Assembly (NCBI GenBank): GCA_017473745.1
Contig: JAFUJP010000207.1
Span: forward strand, 1 to 37,705
Direction of reading: 5' to 3'
DNA: 37,705 nucleotides
Origin: Oscillospiraceae bacterium
Lineage (GTDB): Bacteria; Bacillota; Clostridia; Oscillospirales; Ruminococcaceae
Below are positions 25,401-33,322 of the stretch, piece after piece. Position 1 is the first letter of the stretch. Each line of letters opens with the position of its first letter. The notes under the pieces were generated by a model. It saw only the letters and a program-made list of their open reading frames with translations. It had not been told where the DNA came from and did not search any database. The position numbers and the translations under genes are program-made.

Positions 25401-28400
25401 GTTGACGGAACCGACAGCCCCGCAGGAACCCAGACCGAAAGCTTCCCGATCTATCTTGACAGCGAAGCACCCCAGCTTCTTGCAACACAGCATGACTTTT
25501 ATCAGGGAAGCAACTATGTTTCCGTCGCACTCTATGATAACCATTATATAATGGCCTTCCAGGTCGTAGATCCCTCCGGCATGTATGCCTTTACTCCTGC
25601 AATTCCTGTTGACGAAGCAGAAGCCGGAACTACTTCCGTATTCACTTTCAACGCTGATGCGATCCTTGCTGCAGGATTTACTTCCGCAATTATTGATGTG
25701 TATGACTATGCACAGAACTATTATAGAAGCTATGAATTCAGCCTTGAATCCGATACCCTCCAGCCCGCAGGCGTTTATATCAACAACAAGGTAATGTCCA
25801 TCAGCGGCGCACAGTCCTTTGAGGTTGAAGCATATATCGATCCCGAAGGCCTTGCAGAAGAGGATACCGTTCTCACCTGGACTTCCAGCGACGAGAGCAT
25901 CGCAACCGTTGAAGCTCTTGAAGAAACTCGCTATGATGAGGAATACGGCATAACCTTCTACAAAGCTCTTGTAACCACCAGCAATGTAGGCGGCGACGTA
26001 ACCATCAGCGTTTCTACTCCCAACGGAAAAACCGACTCCTTCACTATGACCGTTGTTGCAGATTATGATGATCTTCCCGAAGATTACGTAATCCGCGAGG
26101 ACGGCACTTATAAGCTCCCCGCAGACCTTAACACCAAAGTTACCATCACCGATAACGCACAGAACGTTGTTATCATCGGTAACGAGGAAAACACTGCGGA
26201 AAATCCTTATAAAGACCTTTATCTTTACAGCGAGGTTGAAAACCTTAACCTTACCATTAAGAACCTCAACGTAACCAACACCAAGACCGGCGGTTCCTGG
26301 AGTTCTGACCCGGCAACCTCCGTAATTTCCTTCACCGGCGCAGGCAATAAGCTTACTGTTTCCGGCGAAAACAGCTTTATCAGCGCTTCCGGCGTTGACG
26401 TTCCGCTTATTGCGGCAGGCGGCCCCCACTACACCAATAATAACACAAACACCGAACTCACCATCGACGGCGAAGGCAGCCTTTATATGCAGAATAATGC
26501 AAACGGCGCAGCTATCGGTGGTGCATCCGGCCAGAGTGCAGGCACTCTTGTTATTGACGGCGGCAACTTTGATATCGACGTAAACGGCAACGGTGCAGGT
26601 ATCGGCGGCGGTACCGGCGGCGTATCCGGTGATATCACCATCAACGGCGGCGTTATCAACGTTGAAACCAATCCCGCAAACGCTTACAGCTACACCGGCG
26701 CAGGTATCGGCAGCGGTTCCTATGCTTATGGCAGCGGCAACACCATCACCGTTAACGGCGGCACCATCACCGGTTATACCGGAGGCAACGCTGCTCTTAT
26801 CGGTGCAGGCGACGGCGACACCAGCGCAACCACCGTTGTTATCAACGGCGGCTATCTTGACGTAGTATCCAAGAATATTGGATATACCGCAACCACCGGC
26901 GGCGCCGCAATCGGTTCCGCAGGCGGAAACTGGAACACCACCGGTGCTGCAAACATCACCATTAACGGCGGCGAAGTTATCGCTGTTACCGAAACCGCAG
27001 CAGCGGCCATCGGCGGCGGCTATATGGGCGGCAAAACCACCGTTACCGTAAACGGCGGCACTGTTTCCGCTTTTGCGGCAAGCAACTATGCTTCTGACGC
27101 ATACCGCGGCCCCGCAATCGGCAAAGGCGTAAACGGAACCGATGCAGTGGTTTATATCAACAAAGGTGCTGTTGTTGCGGCAGGCAATGCAAAAGCAAAC
27201 CTTAACGCAACCGTTACCAACGTTGATAACGAAGCTCTTGTTGAAGTGACCCTTGATCTTCCGGGCGTAGAGAGCCTTATGATCGACGGTGTTGACTGGA
27301 AAGTAAGCGCGAACCACGCCGACTTTACCGCAAACGGCGGAAAAGATTATTCCGGCGAAGTTCACGTATGGCTTGCAGAAGCAGTAACCGTTCCTTATAT
27401 CGTATCCGCGGTTACCGAAGAAGGCACCGAGAAATTCGAGCTTTATACCAACGGAAGCACTTTTGAATTCCACAACGTAACCTATGTTCTTGAAGGCCTT
27501 GTAACCGACGGCCCCGCAAAGGTTTATGACCCCAGCGCAGGCGAATACAGTGCAGACCTTACCGGAACTCTTGCACTTGCTTCCAGAACCACTATGGTTC
27601 TTCCCGAAAGCATTTCCGTAACCGTTGACGGCGTTGAAGTTGAAGTATCCTATGATGCAGAAACCGGCGCTTTCACCGTTGCAAAAGAACTTCTTACCGG
27701 CGACGTTGTTCTTACCGCATCCGCAGTTGAAGTTGTTGATAAGACCGCACTTCTCGAACTCATCGCACAGGTAGAGGCTATGGATGGTTCTCTCTATACC
27801 GGCGAAAGCTGGGGTGCACTCGCAGAGGCATATTATGCCGCATACGAAGTTGCAGTTACCGAGCCGACCACCCAGGCAGCAGTAGATGCAGCTTATGAAG
27901 CGCTTAAAGCCGCAGTTGACGCTCTTGTTCCGAGAGCAGATGCTTCCGAGCTTGAAGCACTTATCGCAGAAGGCGAAAAACTCTTTGAACCTGATTATGT
28001 AAGCGAAACCTGGACGGCACTTGTTGAAGCAATGCAGGCAGCAATCGCTGTTGCAAACAACCCCGATGCAACCGAAGAAGAAATTGCCGCCGCCATTGAA
28101 GCTCTTCAGGCAGCAATGGATGCACTTGTTAAACGCGGCGATAAATCCGAGCTCCGCGACCTTATCGACGAAGCAGATTCTCTCTTCGAGGTAAACTATA
28201 CTTCCGAAAGCTGGAGCGAATCCGGCATTGAAGAAGCTCTTGCAGAAGCAATAGCTGTTTATACCGATCCCGATGCAACTCAGGAAGAGGTTGACGCAGC
28301 ATGCGAAGCACTTAAAGCAGCTCTTGACGTTCTTCTTAAACGTACCGATTACAGCGTACTTCTTGAAATGATCGCAAAAGCAGAAGCACTTGCCGGCGAA

Positions 28401-29501
28401 GACTATACCGCAGATTCCTGGGCAGCTCTTACCGAAGCTCTTGCCGCGGCTAAAGCAGTTGCAGAGGACGAATACGCCTTCCAGACTGAAATTGATGCCG
28501 CTGCTGCTGCTCTTCAGCAGGCAATAGCAAGCCTTGTTGTACGCAATACCGATGCTCTTGAAGAGGTTCTTGCCGAGGCAGAAGCTCTTGTTGAGGAAGA
28601 ATATACTCCCGAAACCTGGGCAGCAGTTGAAGAAGCCGTTGCAGCAGCAGAAGCAGTTCTTGCAGACCTTAACGCAGATCAGGAAGAAATCGACGCCGCT
28701 GTTAAAGCTCTTGAAGAGGCAATAGCCGCTCTTGCAGAACGCGCAGATACCGCAGCTCTTGAAGAAGCTATCGCAAAAGCAGAAGCTGAAAACGCAGAGA
28801 ACTATACCGAAGAGAGCTGGGCAGCAGTTGAAGCAGCGGTTGAAGCAGCAAAAGCTGTTCTCGAAGACCTCAACGCTTCTCAGGAAGAGGTTGACGCAGC
28901 AGCCGCAGCCATTGAATCCGCTCTTGAAAAACTTGCTGTTGATAAGAGCGAGCTTCAGGCAGCTTATGACAAGTATTCCGCACTCGTAGAGTACGCTTAT
29001 ACCGTTGAAAGCTGGACCACCGTTGCTATGGCTCTTGACGAGGCAAAGAATGTTCTTGATGACCCGGATGCAACCAAAGAGGTTGTTGACGGTGCCCTTG
29101 AAGCACTTGTTGCCGCAGTTGAAGCACTTGTTGCCGCAGGCGACAGTTCTTCTCTTAAAGCACTTATCGAAAAAGCACTTGATGACCTTGACCTTTATAC
29201 CGCAAGCAGCGCAAGCGATATTGAGGAAGCCATTAAGCAGGCACAGCTCGTTGTTGATCAGCGCGCAGAACAGAGCGTTATCGACGCAGCTTATAATGCT
29301 CTTGCAACAGCACTTGCGAACGGCACCAAGAAACCCACAGGTGTTGACAGCTATGGCCCCGGCGTAACCGTTATCGTTCCCGGCGATAAAGCAGAGGATG
29401 AGGAAAACCCGAACACCGGTGCACCGGCAGAGATGGGTTCCGCATTCTGCGCTTTGGCAGTTCTTGCCGGCGCGGCAATCGTTCTCAAAAAAATAAAATA
29501 A
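22494..29501 (+). CDS. giant secreted S8 subtilase with beta-helix and FIVAR repeats, wall-anchored
   Basis: 2335 residues with AAAAAAGGAGG upstream. A signal peptide (1-28, cut after TAFA) leads to an inhibitor-like propeptide and a subtilisin domain with Asp212 (ILDTGLD), His279 (HGTHVAG) and Ser598 (GTSMAAP). A PA domain is inserted at about 459-545, as in C5a peptidase/lactocepin enzymes, followed by an Fn3-like domain (about 671-790), a BIG2-like Ig domain (about 1102-1185), a Gly-rich beta-helix of NGGxI repeats (about 1213-1580) and eight FIVAR helical repeats (1749-2280). It ends NPNTGA (2305-2310), membrane helix, KKIK. It cuts proteins outside the cell and is probably held on the wall by a sortase. 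Codon use is strongly biased, suggesting high expression. Confidence 0.95.
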   Translation: MKSFLKRCLAIVLALSMMIGTGITAFAAPEGYDTDLAFDAENAIIAKPDANEELIQKNLENSKTAISDYYADKNVVFIVELEGKSVLETKPAKLSVSEYVDSFAGAMAVNGIKNQQDTVQNYIMRARASGLEVEYTYKVVMNGFAVSGPYSAKAYLESIPGVKSVSVAETYEYVEPVDGYTSAVKTSGVMIDSDSANAAGYTGKGTVTAILDTGLDINHEAFANAPEDPEFDLADIEAFVALGTLNAVGTAEELYKNAKVPFAFDYAVGDSDVSDYVQHGTHVAGTVGADCEAFSGVAPDTQIVALKVFDDQGGGATDAVIFAALEDAVILGVDAINMSLGSPGGFSSEDEITNAVYENIQNAGINLMVSAGNETDATYYASLTDLPLASEPDNGIVGAPSTYPAALSVASVNEYQDYITYIKSGENQILFNDSNMETALDFVYNFNGQTVEYVVVPGYGALEDYEGIDVTGKIALVSRGEIDFTAKEANAMVSGAIGLIVYNNVEGDLIYMANNMLIPEIFISNADGLMLIEQEDKTISVSVDYKDFVETADGGLMSTFSSLGPAPDLTLKPEITAPGGYVYSTLPGGGYGSMSGTSMAAPHMAGAAAVMQQYVDEKFPELSVTEKQELINTLLMNTAAPVLDEYGAPYSPRKQGAGLAQVSSAIATKAYVTVDGNYRPKAELGDSANGYFSKEVTLTVHNISDEDLTYTMTATPLVSETETLPGYGEYILNYSRIMPDNEFAVTFSEDTVTVPAGESVSVSVKLRLTEEGEAALANFVNGMFLEGYIVLESENEDWINLTVPYLGFYGDWGEAPVFDDSIYDDELYSVYGSAVAAINANGSGYYLGMNLFTEEAIIDEDKIAVNPMDAYYYTPYTMLGLLRGAKTLTHTITDAEGNLVEMYDAAFNYYGYSYTETEVIKSFYYSNGGFVNYAMGPAYYGWFPIYYDEEIGSYNYLPDGKYYINATAEVDGTDSPAGTQTESFPIYLDSEAPQLLATQHDFYQGSNYVSVALYDNHYIMAFQVVDPSGMYAFTPAIPVDEAEAGTTSVFTFNADAILAAGFTSAIIDVYDYAQNYYRSYEFSLESDTLQPAGVYINNKVMSISGAQSFEVEAYIDPEGLAEEDTVLTWTSSDESIATVEALEETRYDEEYGITFYKALVTTSNVGGDVTISVSTPNGKTDSFTMTVVADYDDLPEDYVIREDGTYKLPADLNTKVTITDNAQNVVIIGNEENTAENPYKDLYLYSEVENLNLTIKNLNVTNTKTGGSWSSDPATSVISFTGAGNKLTVSGENSFISASGVDVPLIAAGGPHYTNNNTNTELTIDGEGSLYMQNNANGAAIGGASGQSAGTLVIDGGNFDIDVNGNGAGIGGGTGGVSGDITINGGVINVETNPANAYSYTGAGIGSGSYAYGSGNTITVNGGTITGYTGGNAALIGAGDGDTSATTVVINGGYLDVVSKNIGYTATTGGAAIGSAGGNWNTTGAANITINGGEVIAVTETAAAAIGGGYMGGKTTVTVNGGTVSAFAASNYASDAYRGPAIGKGVNGTDAVVYINKGAVVAAGNAKANLNATVTNVDNEALVEVTLDLPGVESLMIDGVDWKVSANHADFTANGGKDYSGEVHVWLAEAVTVPYIVSAVTEEGTEKFELYTNGSTFEFHNVTYVLEGLVTDGPAKVYDPSAGEYSADLTGTLALASRTTMVLPESISVTVDGVEVEVSYDAETGAFTVAKELLTGDVVLTASAVEVVDKTALLELIAQVEAMDGSLYTGESWGALAEAYYAAYEVAVTEPTTQAAVDAAYEALKAAVDALVPRADASELEALIAEGEKLFEPDYVSETWTALVEAMQAAIAVANNPDATEEEIAAAIEALQAAMDALVKRGDKSELRDLIDEADSLFEVNYTSESWSESGIEEALAEAIAVYTDPDATQEEVDAACEALKAALDVLLKRTDYSVLLEMIAKAEALAGEDYTADSWAALTEALAAAKAVAEDEYAFQTEIDAAAAALQQAIASLVVRNTDALEEVLAEAEALVEEEYTPETWAAVEEAVAAAEAVLADLNADQEEIDAAVKALEEAIAALAERADTAALEEAIAKAEAENAENYTEESWAAVEAAVEAAKAVLEDLNASQEEVDAAAAAIESALEKLAVDKSELQAAYDKYSALVEYAYTVESWTTVAMALDEAKNVLDDPDATKEVVDGALEALVAAVEALVAAGDSSSLKALIEKALDDLDLYTASSASDIEEAIKQAQLVVDQRAEQSVIDAAYNALATALANGTKKPTGVDSYGPGVTVIVPGDKAEDEENPNTGAPAEMGSAFCALAVLAGAAIVLKKIK
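27738..29337 (+). repeat. eight tandem FIVAR repeats within the S8 protease gene
   Basis: Each unit is about 66 residues (roughly 200 bases) and follows L-x-x-x-I-x-x-(A/G)-E...Y-(T/V)-x-(E/D)-(S/T)-W...A-x-x-A-L-x-x-A. Units 1-7 keep the Trp; unit 8 has lost it (YTASSASDIEEAI). Neighbouring units 5 and 6 are the most alike at DNA level. Confidence 0.9.
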
Positions 29502-29540
29502 ATAAAAACGTTATCAGAACGTTTTCTGTTTATCATTAAA

Positions 29541-29573
29541 AGAAGGCACAGCCGTTTGGCTGTGCCTTCTTTG
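29541..29573. terminator. bidirectional terminator between convergent genes
   Basis: Perfect 13-bp stem AGAAGGCACAGCC / GGCTGTGCCTTCT with a GTTT loop, then TT. It serves the protease gene from the left and the minus-strand small genes from the right. Confidence 0.88.
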
Positions 29574-29586
29574 CGTAATATTTAAT

Positions 29587-29859
29587 TCAAAGCAAAAGAT
29601 ACAAAAGCGCCATAAGAAGTTTTGAATCCGCGTGCTCGTTCCAGAGAAGCCACAATAATGCGAGAATGATTATCCTGTCGCTGTCAAGATTGCCGATAAC
29701 GGCTGAAAAAGGGTCGCGGGCCGGAGTTGGATTTTGGTGAATGAAATTTTGCGGCGAAGAATTTTTTCTTTGGGGTTCGGGCGAAGGACTGTTTTCACCT
29801 CCGACGAGCCGCGCCCTTGACTGCATTTCGCGAACGCGCTGTTCCGCTTCTTTCTGCAT
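29587..29859 (-). CDS. small protein with C-terminal hydrophobic segment, unknown function
   Basis: 90 residues from ATG 29859 (GGAGG 11 bases upstream). The N-terminus is charged and helical (MQKEAEQRVREMQSRARLV), the middle is Pro/Asn-rich, and the end DSDRIIILALLWLLWNEH, then LLMALLYLLL, is strongly hydrophobic. The frame stays open and protein-like upstream (KWHHNDYSEEALFE) to a CTG at 29904 which itself follows GGAGGTGG by nine bases, so the true protein may have 15 more residues. Last of three small genes on one transcript. I do not recognise a characterised family. Confidence 0.7.
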   Translation of the reverse strand: MQKEAEQRVREMQSRARLVGGENSPSPEPQRKNSSPQNFIHQNPTPARDPFSAVIGNLDSDRIIILALLWLLWNEHADSKLLMALLYLLL

Positions 29860-29900
29860 TTCAAAAAGCGCCTCCTCGGAATAATCGTTGTGGTGCCATT

Positions 29901-30302
29901 TCAGCGAAAACCACCTCCGAAAATACCGCTTTCGGAAAGGGCAGGCAAAACGCTCATAAGCCGCAGAATGTTGATGGCGTCATCAACCTTTTTCGGTTCG
30001 CGAAGATGGGGGCGAAGCGCCCGAAGAAGATTTATGTTCTCATCATCGCAGGACATTTTTGAAAAAATGCTTTGGAGTTTCATAAGCATATTGATATCAA
30101 ATCCCGGCATGGCGGGTTCGGGGGTTTGGGGCGGCTGGGCTTGCTGAAAAAGCGCAGAAAAATCAAAAGGAGGATTGCTGTTTTGATTTTGCGGCTGCGG
30201 CGGCGTTCCGCCGCCCTGAAGAGATGAGAGCATCGCCATGATATTTTGCTGGGCTTCAGGGTTTTGCAAAATCGCCGAAAGCTGTTCCGAAAGGTCGGGC
30301 AT
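29901..30302 (-). CDS. Clostridia small protein of unknown function, Pro/Gln-rich middle
   Basis: 133 residues. The first 30 (DLSEQLSAILQNPEAQQNIM) and the last 60 (MLMKLQSIFSKMSCDDENIN to DDAINILRLMSVLPAL) are amphipathic helices, linked by a Pro/Gln/Asn-rich stretch. The C-terminal pattern LLRALRPHLREPKKVDDAIN recurs in small Clostridia proteins of unknown role. No signal peptide or membrane segment. It starts one base after the stop of the upstream gene and is followed by another small gene, so the three are one unit; a structural or sporulation role is only a guess. Confidence 0.75.
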   Translation of the reverse strand: MPDLSEQLSAILQNPEAQQNIMAMLSSLQGGGTPPQPQNQNSNPPFDFSALFQQAQPPQTPEPAMPGFDINMLMKLQSIFSKMSCDDENINLLRALRPHLREPKKVDDAINILRLMSVLPALSESGIFGGGFR

Positions 30303-30303
30303 A

Positions 30304-30540
30304 TCAGCCGCCTCCGATCAGTTTTTTGATTATGGCCTGATTTTTAGGATCGGAAAGGAAGCGCTCGAGCTCTTTTGGGTCGTTGGCGTAATGCTGTACC
30401 TTCGGCGCGGCGATTTTTCCGAAAACGCCGAGGTCGTTGTTTTTTGCGGCATAGGCAAGTTTTTCCTTGCTGATACCGAGTTTTTTACTTGCGGCATCAA
30501 GAAGCGCATTCTGCTGTTCGGGAGTAAGGTTGAAATCCAT
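30304..30540 (-). CDS. small helical protein, first gene of a three-gene unit
   Basis: 78 residues from ATG 30540 with GAAAGGCGG upstream; a longer frame to 30675 crosses the divergent promoter and is discarded. The sequence MDFNLTPEQQNALLDAASKK, then a run to FLSDPKNQAIIKKLIGGG, is all helix with no Cys and no membrane segment. The ending LSDPKNQAIIKKLIGG is like those of small Clostridia proteins encoded beside the Pro/Gln-rich gene that follows. Function unknown; the three products may form a complex because they are so tightly coupled. Confidence 0.75.
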   Translation of the reverse strand: MDFNLTPEQQNALLDAASKKLGISKEKLAYAAKNNDLGVFGKIAAPKVQHYANDPKELERFLSDPKNQAIIKKLIGGG

Positions 30541-30580
30541 AAAAATTCCGCCTTTCGTAAAAAAAATGGGATAATCCGTC

Positions 30581-30609
30581 TTGTGGATATGACAAAAACG
30601 GAATATAAT
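30581..30609 (+). promoter_or_regulatory. probable promoter of the metallophosphoesterase gene
   Basis: TTGTGG at 30581-30586, 17-base spacer, TATAAT at 30604-30609, in the gap between divergent genes. Confidence 0.6.
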
Positions 30610-30664
30610 AACTGATATGAAAAAGCTTTTTGTGATATTCCGCAAAAGGAGGTTTTTTGACAGT

Positions 30665-31141
30665 ATGAGAGCCATTGTTTTTTCAGACAGCCACGGGAAT
30701 TATGACGTTCTTGAAAAGATTATGGAGCGCCATAAAAATGACGGTAATATTTTTATACATCTCGGCGACGGCGAAAGGGAACTTGAGCTTATTCAGTATG
30801 TATATAATGATAAAAAAATATATTTTGTTTCGGGAAACTGCGATTGGGGAACAGATAAACCGGATTATGACATAATAAAATTTGCGGAAAAGACGATTTT
30901 TTTCACCCATGGGGCAAGGTTCGGAGTAAAAGGCGACCTTAATATGGCAAAACTTTTTGCGAGAAAAAACGAAGCGGATATCCTTCTTTTCGGACACACC
31001 CATATCGCCATGACGGATTATGAGGATGGTCTTTATATAATGAACCCCGGAAGCTGCGGAAGACCGCGTTCCGGCGGACCGAGCTATGGGATAATCGACA
31101 TAACCGATGCGGGCATTGCGATGCACACGGCGGAAATTTAA
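30665..31141 (+). CDS. YfcE/MJ0936-type metallophosphoesterase
   Basis: 158 residues from ATG 30665 (AAGGAGG about 11 bases upstream); a frame starting at 30617 has no ribosome site and only adds a basic stretch. The two-metal site is complete: Asp8 and His10 in FSDSHGN, Asp in HLGDGE, Asn in GNCD, His in THGAR, and GHTH, followed by the family's NPGSCGRPR. Members are Mn-dependent phosphodiesterases with broad in vitro activity and unclear natural substrate. Single gene with its own terminator, beside the sipL-like gene but not fused to it. Confidence 0.92.
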   Translation: MRAIVFSDSHGNYDVLEKIMERHKNDGNIFIHLGDGERELELIQYVYNDKKIYFVSGNCDWGTDKPDYDIIKFAEKTIFFTHGARFGVKGDLNMAKLFARKNEADILLFGHTHIAMTDYEDGLYIMNPGSCGRPRSGGPSYGIIDITDAGIAMHTAEI

Positions 31142-31157
31142 TATTATATCAATGTGA

Positions 31158-31183
31158 GGACGGATTTTATCCGTCCTTTTTTT
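31158..31183 (+). terminator. intrinsic terminator after the phosphoesterase
   Basis: GGACGGAT-TTT-ATCCGTCC with T7. Confidence 0.93.
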
Positions 31184-31292
31184 GCGGAAACAAAAGGAAT
31201 CTCCGTCTTTTGGCAAGGGAGGCTTAAAATTGTTCTAAACAAAGAAGCAGCCGCATAGATTTTACAAGCAAATGAAAAGGAGAGAAAATTTT

Positions 31293-32804
31293 ATGGAACT
31301 TGATCTTGAATTCCGCAAGGTTTTCTGCTGCGGAGCTTCTGATGAAAAAAAGGCCGTTCTTCCGGTGGATTGCTCGATAATTCTGCCGGATTATTTCCCC
31401 GATGTTATGAAAATTCTGCGCTATACCGCAAAAACCGTTAAATCGCCGGTTTTCAGCGAAGGCGGAGCCGAAACCGTTTCGGGAAACGTTAATATAGAGG
31501 TCAACTATGTTTCGGAGGAGGGCGAGCTTTGCTCCTGCAGCCAGCTTCAGCCGTTCAGCCACAGCTTTGACTGCGGCGGAAACGTTTCCGCGGCAGAAGC
31601 GGATATCCGGATAGGCGAAATCGGATGCAGAGCGGTCAATAAACGGCGTATCGACCTTCACGGGAGCATTGAGATACTTTTGCGTACCCTTTGCGGCGAA
31701 GAAAAAAATTTCGTTTCTTCCGCAAGCGGAGCGGGCGCGGTTTGCAAAAGTGAAAACAGCGAAAATATAATGATGGTGGGGGAGTTTTATAAAAACTTCA
31801 CCATTGAGGAAAAGGGCGAACTCGGTTACGGAAAACCGCCGTTCGGAAAAGTTTTGCGGTGTTCCGCCTTTGCGGAGGTTACCGAATGCCACGTTATACA
31901 GGATAAAATTGTGACGAAGGGCGAGGTTCGGGTAAGCCTTCTCTGGCAGCCGGAATATGACAGCGAAAGCGAAGAAAAGGGCCCCTGTTTTTCTACTTTC
32001 ACCTTCCCGGTGAGCAGAATGGTGGATGCAAACGGCATTTTGCTGACGGATACCTGTGATGCGAGGTATGAGGCGGACTTTCCTGAAATTTCGCCCGCGG
32101 AGGATGGGCAAAACGTCGGCATAAAGCTGAAAGTCGGTATTTTTGCAAGGGCATACCGCAAAAATTCTGTGGAATACCTTACGGATATGTTTTCGACCGA
32201 TTATGAATCCAAATGCGAAAGGGGAAGACTTTCGGTGATGGATTCGGCGATGCCAATTTCCATGACAGAAAATATTTACGAGAAATTCGAACTTCCGGAA
32301 TCCGCAGAAACCGTCACCGATATGTGGACGGAAGTTTCTTCACCGAGGGTCACGGCTGAAGGAAAAATCGCTTTTGATGCGAAGCTTTGCATGTTTGCAA
32401 AAGATGCGGATGAAAATCCGCTTTATTTTGAAAAAACGGTGGAAAGAGAACTTTCTTCGCCCGCCCAGGGAAGGCCGATAGCGTTTCATAACGTTTGCGC
32501 AGGGGTGCGAAGCGAAGAATTCAGTTCCGGAAGAGGACGCGAGGCCGAGATTTCCGCAAGCGTGCTCATCGACGGAACAGTTTATACAGCTATGAGCACC
32601 GATGCTATCACAGCGTGCTCGGTGAGCACGGATAAAAAGCTTGAGCATGATTCGGCGGCGATAGTTCTTTGCTATGCGGAAAAGGGAGAACCCATTTGGG
32701 ATATTGCAAAAAAATATCGGGCAACGGTGGAGGATATAATGATCGAAAACGGGATTTCTGCCGATATCCTTCAGGAAAAGGCGATGCTCGTTATTCCGAG
32801 ATAA
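31293..32804 (+). CDS. sipL: SipL-like spore coat morphogenetic protein (DUF3794 + LysM)
   Basis: 503 residues from ATG 31293, eight bases after AAAAGGAGAG. Residues 1-440 hold repeated SPOCS/DUF3794 domains; typical pieces are AVLPVDCSIILPDYFPDVMK near the N-terminus and CHVIQDKIVTKGEVRVSLLW. The last 45 residues (GEPIWDIAKKYRATVEDIM to AMLVIPR) are a LysM domain. In Clostridium difficile SipL is needed to lay down the coat around the forespore through contact with SpoIVA. Length and layout agree. It shows that the host makes endospores. Such genes are normally transcribed by sigma-E; a matching promoter is not clear to me. Confidence 0.9.
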   Translation: MELDLEFRKVFCCGASDEKKAVLPVDCSIILPDYFPDVMKILRYTAKTVKSPVFSEGGAETVSGNVNIEVNYVSEEGELCSCSQLQPFSHSFDCGGNVSAAEADIRIGEIGCRAVNKRRIDLHGSIEILLRTLCGEEKNFVSSASGAGAVCKSENSENIMMVGEFYKNFTIEEKGELGYGKPPFGKVLRCSAFAEVTECHVIQDKIVTKGEVRVSLLWQPEYDSESEEKGPCFSTFTFPVSRMVDANGILLTDTCDARYEADFPEISPAEDGQNVGIKLKVGIFARAYRKNSVEYLTDMFSTDYESKCERGRLSVMDSAMPISMTENIYEKFELPESAETVTDMWTEVSSPRVTAEGKIAFDAKLCMFAKDADENPLYFEKTVERELSSPAQGRPIAFHNVCAGVRSEEFSSGRGREAEISASVLIDGTVYTAMSTDAITACSVSTDKKLEHDSAAIVLCYAEKGEPIWDIAKKYRATVEDIMIENGISADILQEKAMLVIPR

Positions 32805-32814
32805 TATGGTAATT

Positions 32815-32844
32815 AAAACGGCGGCTTTCAAGCCGCCGTTTTTT
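32815..32844 (+). terminator. intrinsic terminator after sipL-like gene
   Basis: AAAACGGCGGCTT / AAGCCGCCGTTTT hairpin, T6. Confidence 0.94.
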
Positions 32845-32848
32845 GTGA

Positions 32849-33040
32849 GATAAATTATTGTTTATGTTATTAAGCTCCTCAGAGGAGGAGCTGTCGCCGA
32901 AGGCGACTGAGGAGGGATAAACCCTGTCTAATTTCGATAAGCGCTCCGCGTTCTTAAATAATCCCTCATCCGTCTTTTCGGCAATAAATTGCCGAAAATC
33001 CACCTTCCCCTCTGGGAAGGCATACAAACAATAATTTATC
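32849..33040. mobile_element. 192-bp MITE-like palindromic element
   Basis: Terminal inverted repeats GATAAATTATTGTTT (32849-32863) and its complement AAACAATAATTTATC (33026-33040) bound a segment with two hairpin units facing each other: 32874-32934 and, inverted, 32941-33022. Each unit has a CTCC-type hairpin, a second variable hairpin, then GACxGAxGAGGGxT. The units recur at 37519-37660. No coding frame is credible inside. No target duplication is obvious by eye. Confidence 0.7.
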
Positions 33041-33300
33041 CTTCCAAAATTGCCCTATGATGGGTTTGTGAAGGCAGGAAAATACATATTTGGAAGGGAT
33101 TTCGCAGGTTTCCATATCCTCCGAAAGTCAAAACGAAAATCGCACAAAAACAAAAATAAAATTGCTTTTTTGATAGTGAAAGGTGACGGTTTTTGAAAAA
33201 ACGCTGTGATTTTTTCGCGGAAAACGGTAAAATCGTTCCTGCGGTGATTCGCTCTTTTCGGAGAGGGAGCGTTTCACACATAGAAAATGAAAAAGCTAAT
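33041..33300. other. intergenic leader before the surface protein gene
   Basis: No gene. A small hairpin CGCTC...GAGCG (33250-33271) lies in the likely 5' leader. I see no convincing promoter with proper spacing; AT-rich TAAAAT at about 33219-33224 is a weak -10 candidate. Confidence 0.4.
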
Positions 33301-33322
33301 CTAATTACGGAGGAAGTTTAAC

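Noticed and set aside
23694..27473. 1259-codon open frame on the minus strand inside the protease gene
   Set aside because: It is the mirror of strong codon bias in the sense gene (few codons that read as stops in reverse). It has no ribosome site and a low-complexity Cys/Gly/Val-rich product.
27738..29337. Regular repeats resembling a CRISPR array
   Set aside because: They are in-frame 66-residue FIVAR protein repeats with no identical short repeats or spacers.
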